Below, in pieces: positions 37,088 to 44,897 of a stretch of 64,000 nt of DNA. Numbering within the stretch: the stretch's first letter is position 1; every line of letters begins with the position of its first letter. The position numbers and the translations under genes are program-made. Below the pieces are notes generated by a model. The model did not search any database, was not told the DNA's origin, and saw only the letters and a list, made by a program, of their open reading frames with translations. The stretch is from Methanobrevibacter sp. V74 (GTDB taxonomy: Archaea > Methanobacteriota > Methanobacteria > Methanobacteriales > Methanobacteriaceae), in contig NZ_CAUJAN010000002.1 of the NCBI RefSeq assembly GCF_963082495.1, positions 124,001 through 188,000 of the forward strand, in the 5' to 3' direction.

Positions 37088-38811
37088 AGTACCACCTGTT
37101 GACTGAAATAATCAGCAAACTCCTCACTAGAAGACATGCCCCTCAAATTTTCATCATAATGAGATAAACGCTTAGAAAGTTTCAAAAGAGGAGGTAAAGT
37201 TAATGATGCCCTTTCAAGAATTTCATCCCTCTTAAAAAGATCCTTTGTTGTTCCCTTAAAAATTATCTTTCCTTTATTCATTACAACAACTTTTTCAGCG
37301 TATTTTTCCACCAAACTCATATCATGAGTAATCACGATTATTGTTTTACCTTTATCATTTAAAGACTTTAAAAAACTTAACAATTTAGTTGAACTTTTAA
37401 AATCTTGACCAAAAGTGGGTTCATCCAATATTAAGATATCCTGACCTAAGGTCAACATTGTTGCAACACTTAATAACCGTTTTTGACCATGGCTTAACAT
37501 AAATGGGCTTTTGTTTCGATAATTTTCCATATCAAATTGCTTTAAGGTTTTATTTAGCCAATTATCAATTTGATCTTGTGAAAATCCTCTAAGTTTCAAT
37601 CCAAAGCTCAATTGTTCCTCAACTGTGTCCTTAATAAACTGATGTTCAGGATTTTGAAAAACATATCCTATCTTTTTGCTTAGATTTTTTGAGGATATGT
37701 TAGATATATCCTCATTATCAATGAAAACCTTAGATTTAGGAGGTTCTATAACATTCACCATATGTTTAGCCAATGTAGTTTTACCTGCCCCATTAGTTCC
37801 GACAATAGCTAAAAAATCACCGGAATTGACATTTAAATTAATAAAATCCAATACCTTCTTTTTACCATATGAAAATGACAAATCTTCAATTTTAATCACA
37901 TTTTCTTTATTTTCCTCAAAAGACTGTGAAATTTCATTAAAATCATTAGATTTTTTATTGTTCGCAAAATTTTCAAGATTTCTTATAGATTCAACAGCTT
38001 CCGGAATGGTCAATGGCACCCTATCAAGTTTTATGTTATTTTTTTCCAGCTCATAATAAAGCATAACCACCTGAGGCATCCAAATTCCTTCCCTAATAAG
38101 AATATCTGCTTTGTTCGTGAAAATTTCCCTTGGTGTTCCTTCGGCTATTTTAATTCCCTGTTTATTTATAACTAAAATTCTATCAATGATTTCCATTAAA
38201 TCATCAAGTTTATGCTCAATGAGAATTATTGTATTATTTTCAACTTTTTTAAGGTCCTTTAACTTTTCAAAAAAATCTAAAGTACCGAAAGGGTCTAAAT
38301 TAGCTGTTGGTTCATCAAAAATGAAAACAGAAGGATGCATAGCTATTAATGCAGCTAAAAGAATTTTTTGTTTTTCACCACCTGAAAGGCTGTAAACCTC
38401 CCTATAGCGATAATCTAACATGTTGACTTTATTTAGTGCCTCAATTAACCGTTTTTCCATTTCATCATGAGAAAAGCAAAGATTTTCCAATGCAAAAACA
38501 ATTTCATCCTCTACATTCAAACTAACAAATTGCGCTTCAGGGTCTTGAAAAACAATTCCCACTTTTTGAGTCAATTGATGAACTGGAGTTCCATCAGTTT
38601 TTTCACCGCAAATTTCAACAGTCCCTTCCATCTCACCAGGTATGATATTAGGTATAATGCCATTGAGAGATAATGCAAAAGTACTTTTACCCGAGCCAGA
38701 TGGCCCTAAGACCAGTACCACTTCCCCTTTTGAAATTTCAAAATTAATATTTGTTATGGATTTGCAATCATTTTTCTCATACTTAAAAGCCAAATCATTG
38801 ATTTTGATCAA
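37084..38811 (-). CDS. double ECF ATPase (EcfA-EcfA fusion, YkoD/CbiO-like)
   Basis: A 575-residue cytosolic protein with two ABC domains. The first has Walker A GPSGSGKST near 36-44, signature LSGGEKQK and Walker B FIFDEPTA; the second has GTNGAGKTT near 340, LSHGQKRL as signature and LILDEPTFG. Both sites look intact. The start is put at TTG 38809-38811 with AGGTG upstream, giving the usual opening MIKINDLAFKY; a GTG nine bases earlier is part of the ribosome-binding site. The fusion is of the kind found with YkoE-type S components. It overlaps ecfT and follows an exporter-type gene by 16 bp. Confidence 0.9.
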   Translation of the reverse strand: MIKINDLAFKYEKNDCKSITNINFEISKGEVVLVLGPSGSGKSTFALSLNGIIPNIIPGEMEGTVEICGEKTDGTPVHQLTQKVGIVFQDPEAQFVSLNVEDEIVFALENLCFSHDEMEKRLIEALNKVNMLDYRYREVYSLSGGEKQKILLAALIAMHPSVFIFDEPTANLDPFGTLDFFEKLKDLKKVENNTIILIEHKLDDLMEIIDRILVINKQGIKIAEGTPREIFTNKADILIREGIWMPQVVMLYYELEKNNIKLDRVPLTIPEAVESIRNLENFANNKKSNDFNEISQSFEENKENVIKIEDLSFSYGKKKVLDFINLNVNSGDFLAIVGTNGAGKTTLAKHMVNVIEPPKSKVFIDNEDISNISSKNLSKKIGYVFQNPEHQFIKDTVEEQLSFGLKLRGFSQDQIDNWLNKTLKQFDMENYRNKSPFMLSHGQKRLLSVATMLTLGQDILILDEPTFGQDFKSSTKLLSFLKSLNDKGKTIIVITHDMSLVEKYAEKVVVMNKGKIIFKGTTKDLFKRDEILERASLTLPPLLKLSKRLSHYDENLRGMSSSEEFADYFSQQVVL

Positions 38812-38827
38812 AATTTTCACCTATCAT

Positions 38828-40588
38828 TTAAAAACCTGATTTATTGATTTTCCAGCTTTTAGCTTTAATTCGTCTTTGCCAGAACTCCCCATATAAACCT
38901 TCTTCATTAATTAAATCATTATGAGTTCCTTCCTGTATGATTCTACCGTTATCAATTACAATTATCTGATCGGCATTTTTTATTGTAGACAACTTATGAG
39001 CAATCATTACAAGGGTTTTGTTTTTAACAAGTTCATCAATAGCTTTTTGAATATGTTTTTCATTGTCCGGATCAACACTGGCAGTTGCTTCATCAAGAAT
39101 TATAATAGGCGCATCCTTTAGAATTGCCCTTGCTATGGAAATCCTCTGTTTTTCACCACCTGACAATGAAGATCCTCCTTCACCAATGATAGTATCATAA
39201 CCATTTTCCAATTCCATTATAAACTCATGGCATCTTGCTTTTTTACAAGCTTCAATTACTTCATCTTTTGTTGCATCCACATCTCCAAATTTTATGTTAT
39301 TTAAAACTGTGTCATTAAACAGATAAACATTTTGAAATACCATTGACATGTTTTTGAGAAGATTATCTGCAGTCATTTCTTTAATATTGACATTTCCAAC
39401 CTTTATCTCACCAGAATCCACATCCCAGAATCTTGCAATTAAGTTAGCTATTGTTGTTTTGCCACTACCTGATCTTCCAACAAGAGCTGTCATACTATGC
39501 TCCGGAACTTTAAAACTGATGTTGTGCAATATTTCCTGTTCTTCATATGCAAAGCTGACATTTTCAAATTCTATATCAAAATGTTCAAGAGCTATGTCAT
39601 TTCCACCGCTATCTATGATTTCAAGATTAGAAATGGATTTATATCTCTCTAAAGCTTTTTCCATAATATATATTTGAGGACTTAATCCAGCTAATGATTT
39701 AAGAGGCATATAAAACTGGAATATGAAAATAAGTATCATCAACATGAAAATCATGTCCATGCTTTTATTGAGTGCGAAAAATGTGGCGAATAAAATAGTT
39801 ACTCCAATCCCTATTGAAAAAACATTTTCAAAGATAAGCATTGGAAACCTAGATTTTTTCTCAAATTCAATAGCCGCATCCCTTGTTTTTATAAATTCCC
39901 CATTCAATTTTTTAGATCTAACTCCAACCATATTAAATGATTTGATAATTGGAATTCCCTTAATATATTCTATAACTGCATCAATAAGTTTGGATTGAAC
40001 TTGTAATTTGATGCCTGAGTGAAATTCCATTACTTTTTCATGTCTATTTAGTGCAAACAGCGCTAAAAGTACTGTGATGAGAGAAATAATTCCAATCCTA
40101 TAATCCAGTATTGTTAAAAATACAACTCCTATAGCTGTATTTAAAAAAGCAGTTACTATTTTTGAAATTTGCATCATGGAATTTTCTTCTATAAAGCTCA
40201 TATCAGATGTGGCGACTGCTGTAATGTTGCCTATATTACTTTGTGAAAAGTATCCCATCGGAAGTCTTTTTAACTTATCTCCCAATTTCATCCGTTCATC
40301 TGCAAAGATTTTAAACCCGATATTTGCTTGAAACTTGTCAATTAAACGCCTTGTTATAGTTCTTAAAATAACGCTCATAACAATGACTATGCCTACAGTC
40401 CATATATTATCCATTGTAAGGCTGTTTGAAATTATCTGGTTTAGAACATATAATATCAGCATTATTGGAATAATTGCAAAAATTTCTTCAAAAAATGATA
40501 ATACAAAAGCTATTTTTAAATTTTTTGAATAGTCCCCTGCAATATTTAGAAGTTCTCTGATGATTTTAATCATGTTGAATTCCAACAT
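38828..40588 (-). CDS. exporter-type ABC half-transporter (second of pair)
   Basis: A 586-residue protein with six membrane spans in the first 320 residues and an ATPase domain with Walker A GRSGSGKTT, signature LSGGEKQR and Walker B IIILDEATASVDP. It overlaps the first half-transporter by one base (TAATG), so the two surely act as a heterodimer. Pairs of this fold include exporters, but also importers of iron-siderophores such as YbtPQ and IrtAB. Its operon partners are ECF components, which makes import conceivable. The substrate is unknown. Confidence 0.9.
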   Translation of the reverse strand: MLEFNMIKIIRELLNIAGDYSKNLKIAFVLSFFEEIFAIIPIMLILYVLNQIISNSLTMDNIWTVGIVIVMSVILRTITRRLIDKFQANIGFKIFADERMKLGDKLKRLPMGYFSQSNIGNITAVATSDMSFIEENSMMQISKIVTAFLNTAIGVVFLTILDYRIGIISLITVLLALFALNRHEKVMEFHSGIKLQVQSKLIDAVIEYIKGIPIIKSFNMVGVRSKKLNGEFIKTRDAAIEFEKKSRFPMLIFENVFSIGIGVTILFATFFALNKSMDMIFMLMILIFIFQFYMPLKSLAGLSPQIYIMEKALERYKSISNLEIIDSGGNDIALEHFDIEFENVSFAYEEQEILHNISFKVPEHSMTALVGRSGSGKTTIANLIARFWDVDSGEIKVGNVNIKEMTADNLLKNMSMVFQNVYLFNDTVLNNIKFGDVDATKDEVIEACKKARCHEFIMELENGYDTIIGEGGSSLSGGEKQRISIARAILKDAPIIILDEATASVDPDNEKHIQKAIDELVKNKTLVMIAHKLSTIKNADQIIVIDNGRIIQEGTHNDLINEEGLYGEFWQRRIKAKSWKINKSGF

Positions 40589-42336
40589 TATGTTTCCCCC
40601 TTAACATTTATATCCCAGTTTAATGATTCCATGTGAGATTGCCATAGCAATTTATATTGATTAGACTCTTCAAGCAATTTTTCATGTGTTCCTTGCATTA
40701 ATAGGTTACCATCATCCATTAATATTATATTATCCGATTCGACGATGCTTGAAAGACGATGAGCTATTACGATTAAAGTTTTTTTACCTACAAGTGAATT
40801 TAATGCCTCCTGTATTTTATCCTCATTTTCTGAATCGGTGAATGTTGTTGCTTCATCAAGAATTATAATAGGTGCATTCTTTAGAATTGCTCTGGCAATT
40901 GTGATTCTTTGTTTTTCACCACCAGAAAGTTTGTTTCCAGCATCTCCAACATCCGTATCATATCCCCTGTCCAATTCCATTATAAAATCATGGCATTGTG
41001 CAAGTTTTGAAACAGATATGACTTCCTCATCACTTGCATCAGGCCTTCCGATTCGAATATTTTCCATGATTGATTCGTTGAATAAAAAGGTGTCCTGAGA
41101 AACATAACTGATTAAATTCATTAAATTTCCAAATGAAATATCATTTATGTTAATTCCACCTATGGTAATTTCTCCACCATTCAAATCCCAAAAATGAACT
41201 AGAAGCCGAGCAAGTGTACTTTTACCACTTCCAGATTCACCAACTAATGCAGTTACAGAATTTTCATCGACTTTGAATGAAACATCTTTGATAACTTCTT
41301 TCTTATCATATGCAAAGCAAACATTTTTAAATTCGATGTCATGATTTTCAGGTCTTGATGATTTGTCAGTTATGTGAAGTTCATCTCCACTAAAAGTTTC
41401 TTCAAGAGCATCGGTTTGATAATTAAGTCTGGGAATCAATGGTAAAAATGTAACCATCCTTATTAAAGGAGATCCTAAACTAAGTGAGATTAATAATGCA
41501 AAGATAAATGTTGAAAGAGCCAAGCTTCCTTGAAAATAAAATAAAGTACCGAAAGGTAATGAAAACAGTATTGTGCATGGCATTACAGCTGCATATACCG
41601 CCATGTAATTCCATGATTCATTATACCAGTCAAGAGTATATTTTTTATAGTCTTCAACAGAGGAAGCGTATTTCTCATAGGAACTTGTAGTTCTATTGAA
41701 AATCTTTATAACTTCCATTCCGGCAATATACTCAACTATATTGGAATTCATATTTTTTGAAGATTCATAGTAATATTTCATCTTCTCCACACCGGATTTC
41801 ATCATCAACATTATAGCCACAAGACCTATTGAAGTTGAAGCGACAGTTAAAACACCTAATCTCCAATCAAGAACAAATAGCATAATATATACCAGAATAC
41901 AAATAATCATGTAAGGTAGCCCTTCAGGAATCATATGGGCTAAAATCAGTTCTACTTGCTCAATATCATCTACAAAGTTTTTTTTATAACTGCCTGTGCC
42001 CTTCTGATTTATGACACCTAATGGCAATTTGGTCATTTTTTCAGCAAATTTTATCCTCATACCCAATAAAGTATCGTATGCAGCCTCATGAGAGAAATCC
42101 AATCCTTTTATATACAGAACCGATTTTAAAAATAAGAAAAGAATAATGGCGCATCCCATTATTATAAGATACTCAACAGTTATTGAATGCTTTTCAACAA
42201 AACTAATGATTATATCATATGTTAAAATAAATGTAATTAATTCTGAAACCACACTGAAAAAAATAAGGAGTATTGCTAAATATATTTTATTTTTATGTTC
42301 TTTTGCATAAGAAAAAGTTCTCAAAAAACTACTCAT
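40588..42336 (-). CDS. exporter-type ABC half-transporter (first of pair)
   Basis: A 582-residue protein with six membrane spans (first at about 15-40 and 55-75) and an ATPase domain with Walker A GESGSGKST near 367, signature LSGGEKQR and Walker B IIILDEATT. In the latter the residue pattern is DEATTFTDSEN, slightly different from its partner, as is usual in heterodimers. The ATG has GAGGGAT upstream. It lies 116 bp after the S-component gene in the same direction and is taken to be in the same operon. Confidence 0.9.
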   Translation of the reverse strand: MSSFLRTFSYAKEHKNKIYLAILLIFFSVVSELITFILTYDIIISFVEKHSITVEYLIIMGCAIILFLFLKSVLYIKGLDFSHEAAYDTLLGMRIKFAEKMTKLPLGVINQKGTGSYKKNFVDDIEQVELILAHMIPEGLPYMIICILVYIMLFVLDWRLGVLTVASTSIGLVAIMLMMKSGVEKMKYYYESSKNMNSNIVEYIAGMEVIKIFNRTTSSYEKYASSVEDYKKYTLDWYNESWNYMAVYAAVMPCTILFSLPFGTLFYFQGSLALSTFIFALLISLSLGSPLIRMVTFLPLIPRLNYQTDALEETFSGDELHITDKSSRPENHDIEFKNVCFAYDKKEVIKDVSFKVDENSVTALVGESGSGKSTLARLLVHFWDLNGGEITIGGININDISFGNLMNLISYVSQDTFLFNESIMENIRIGRPDASDEEVISVSKLAQCHDFIMELDRGYDTDVGDAGNKLSGGEKQRITIARAILKNAPIIILDEATTFTDSENEDKIQEALNSLVGKKTLIVIAHRLSSIVESDNIILMDDGNLLMQGTHEKLLEESNQYKLLWQSHMESLNWDINVKGET

Positions 42337-42452
42337 AAATATCCCTCAAAAAAGAAACAGTTTATTAAAACATATAGAGTATTGACCAAAATCAGTTATT
42401 TTTAAGCATTTTCCTCTTGATTTTGGCAGATATTCCATAAAATTAAATTTTA

Positions 42453-43004
42453 TTATTGGATAACACCTGTTTTTAAAACAGCATCCCCTATCCATTTAGA
42501 TAATAATCCTGCAAATACTGCTCCTCCAATAACAGTTTCAACAACAGCAAGCAATTGAATTGTAATGTCCATATTCAATATTCCATAGGATACAAAATAT
42601 AAAATTCCACCAACAACACTTACCACAATACCTGCAATAGCCATAAACCAGCTTTCAAAGTGTTTATACCTGCCGATTAAGAAAACAATTTCCAATGGCA
42701 GTCCATACATTAAAACTTGACCTAACATCATAACACCATATGGGGTAAATGGCACTCCCAATACCATAATAATAAGAGAAGACAATAAAACAACTCCAGG
42801 TTTACGTATAAGATATGCCACCAAAATAGGTGGGAAAAATCCTATACCCATAATAAATGGGAAAAATGTTGGAAAAGCCATTAAATAAGCAGTTGCATAA
42901 GTTAAAGGAATATTTAATAGTCCTAAAGCTATTGAAAGTACAGCTGTAATCATGATATCATGAGTACTCCATTTACGATTAAAAATTGAAACATTTTCGT
43001 TCAT
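42453..43004 (-). CDS. ECF transporter substrate-binding S component (YkoE-like)
   Basis: A 183-residue integral membrane protein with about six spans. The start at ATG 43004 has GGTGGTG upstream and gives MNENVSIFNRKWSTHDI; an in-frame start 27 bases earlier is less likely. The YLIRKPGVVLLSSLIIM segment and LEIVFLIGRYKHFE resemble the YkoE family, whose Bacillus member is linked to thiamin precursors. The substrate here need not be the same. It heads the five-gene operon, right after a DtxR-box-like palindrome, so metal or metallophore-related cargo is possible. Confidence 0.78.
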   Translation of the reverse strand: MNENVSIFNRKWSTHDIMITAVLSIALGLLNIPLTYATAYLMAFPTFFPFIMGIGFFPPILVAYLIRKPGVVLLSSLIIMVLGVPFTPYGVMMLGQVLMYGLPLEIVFLIGRYKHFESWFMAIAGIVVSVVGGILYFVSYGILNMDITIQLLAVVETVIGGAVFAGLLSKWIGDAVLKTGVIQ

Positions 43005-43031
43005 AACAAACACCACCATAAAATTAAGCAT

Positions 43032-43092
43032 ATTTAGGTATGCCTAAATTTACTGCATATTATACCAATATCATATTATTAATATATATATT
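43032..43092 (-). promoter_or_regulatory. DtxR-type operator and promoter of the ECF/ABC operon
   Basis: ATTTAGGTATGCCTAAAT at 43032-43049 is an 18-base palindrome with eight of nine base pairs matching, of the form known for DtxR/IdeR-family operators (TTAGG...CCTAA). A TATA-like AAATATATATATT on the minus strand lies at about 43081-43092, so transcription should start near 43057, next to the operator. Repression by a metal-loaded DtxR-family protein is a reasonable inference; one such gene lies at 12488-13201. Confidence 0.6.
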
Positions 43093-43099
43093 TTTTTAT

Positions 43100-44240
43100 T
43101 GAAATTGGATTGTTGGCAGAAATTATTGAGTTTTGGCTTTTGTTCAATTTTAAACTGTCTTTTCTATTTTTTTTATCAATGTCATCAACTCAATTTTTGA
43201 TTTCATGTTTTTTCCTTTTTTATATTACTTTATATGTCTTGTTCAATTGTTATTCGTATTTTTTCCTGTGTAATTTTCAATGTTCAGTCTGTTTTTCATT
43301 GTATTACAATTGATTTCGATTCCCCGTGTAGATTGTAGAGTTTTTTGAAATCTTCTATTGTGAAGTTTTTTATCTAATAATGTTGGTTAGTAGTAAATTC
43401 TGTTGTTCCGTTTTCTAGTGTTATTGTCAGTATTCTTAAATTTAAGTGTTTTTGTTTTACTGTATTTTTTCTTTTTAGGTCAGGATTGTGGAATTTATTT
43501 TAATCTGTCTTTTGTGAGTTCAATTTTTGATTTTTGAGTCATTTTCTGTAATTTTGTATCGTTCGTCAATATAACTTTTATCTTTTAATTTGGGGATGAA
43601 ACAACTGTTCATGGACATTATGTGTGCGTATAATTTATATTGCGTTGTATTCTATGTCGAAATGAAAATTGATTTATTCTGGTGTGATTAATTCATGGGA
43701 TGTTTTCTAGGTTTTGGTGCATTAGAGGTAATTCTGCTTGTTTGTAGTTTCCAAGTATTCCATCGAGTATAAATCCGTTTAATAAGTCCATAATTGATGA
43801 AAATTTGGCTTGTGCAGGTTTTTCTGTATTTTTTCAGTGACTTTGATTTTGGGATTTGATAGATTATCCAGTAATCTTGATCTTTTCATTTCCTATTTTT
43901 CTGGAATTATTGTTGTCTTCTTTCCTGCAGATCTTTTGAACTTTTTCAATGGAAATTTGTTGTGAATTGTCATTATATGGTTCATTATTGATTTTATTTA
44001 TCAAATCCATTTCATTTAGTGATTTCGAGGATAAATATCTTTTTATTTCTTTATCAGATAAGTTTTCATTGTTTTATTGAATATTCGATTAATTGTTTAC
44101 CGAATGTGTTGTTCATGTTTTCAATACTGTAATGACATGATGTAATTACAAATTGAATGCATTGTTTTTTGTATTTTACTTCCATGTATGAGTTGCAATT
44201 AATTCCTTGAAATCCTGTTACATTTATTTTCTAAAAAAAG
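43100..44240 (-). pseudogene. decayed IS4-like transposase gene
   Basis: The minus strand contains collinear pieces of a DDE transposase in shifting frames: SYMEVKYKKQCIQFVITS (about 44130-44190), FILDGILGNYKQAELPLM (about 43720-43800), then LENGTTEFLLTN and FTIEDFKKLYN (about 43340-43415) and RLNIENYTGK. The order and motifs are those of IS4-family transposases, with the region after LYN holding the remains of the YREK motif. Many frameshifts show that it is old. Its right end abuts the IS630 remnant. Confidence 0.6.
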
Positions 44241-44780
44241 CAAAATATTCAGTTTTTATGTCAGTTGTGTTTGGTTTTTTTAAGATCTTTTTCTGGATTT
44301 TCAGGATGTGTATTATATTTAATGAATGGTTTTTCCATAGTTTAAATTTAGTTTTTGTCTTGTAATGACCCATATTTGCTTTTCGCTATATGTTATTCCA
44401 TATTTTTCTTCAATTAAATTTTGTACATCTTTTAAATTATATTTTTCTTCATTCCCAGTTATTATTTCGTTTAATTCTTTTAATTGTTGGTCAGTCAAGT
44501 AAGATTTCCTTCCACAATTGGAATAATTTGAAAATAAACCATCAACACCATTTTCATTATACTGTCTAACCCATCGTTCACCAGTTTTTCTTGAAATATT
44601 AATGTTTTTTGAGGCTTTAGCAATACTTTCACCGTTTGCAACCATGTGAATTATCAAAAGACGTCGGTAAACATTATAATCTTCTCTGTACTCTTTCAAC
44701 ATATCTGTAATTTCAGAAAGTTCTAAATGTTTTTCAATTTTGTTATTGAATTTTTCCATGAATATATATCTATAATTCAT
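44240..44780 (-). pseudogene. truncated IS630-type transposase
   Basis: An intact N-terminal frame of 153 residues (44319-44780) holds the helix-turn-helix part: GESIAKASKNINISRKTGERW and GRKSYLTDQQLKEL, then YSEKQIWVITRQKLNLNYGK. This is the IS630 family pattern. A frameshift near 44320 leads into KPFIKYNTHPENPEKDLKKT in another frame, after which the DDE domain is lost where the IS4 remnant begins. The piece cannot transpose. Two ATG starts are possible at its beginning. Confidence 0.7.
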
Positions 44781-44870
44781 TAGGTATAAACTTTTGATAA
44801 GAAACTATAATTTATAAGATATTATGAAATCTGACTAGTTAAGCTAATGCTAGTAGATGAAAATAAAAAT

Positions 44871-44897
44871 AAAATAGAGAATTATTTAATCTCTATT
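44871..44897 (-). terminator. terminator of the 44893-47655 adhesin gene
   Basis: On the minus strand AATAGAGA (44890-44897 side) pairs with TCTCTATT (44873-44880 side) over 8 bp, followed by T-rich sequence. The stop codon lies in the stem. A near-identical structure ends the 53411-57574 gene. Confidence 0.55.

Noticed and set aside
43110-43313. Plus-strand hydrophobic reading frame
   Set aside because: It is the shadow of a Lys-rich decayed transposase on the other strand.
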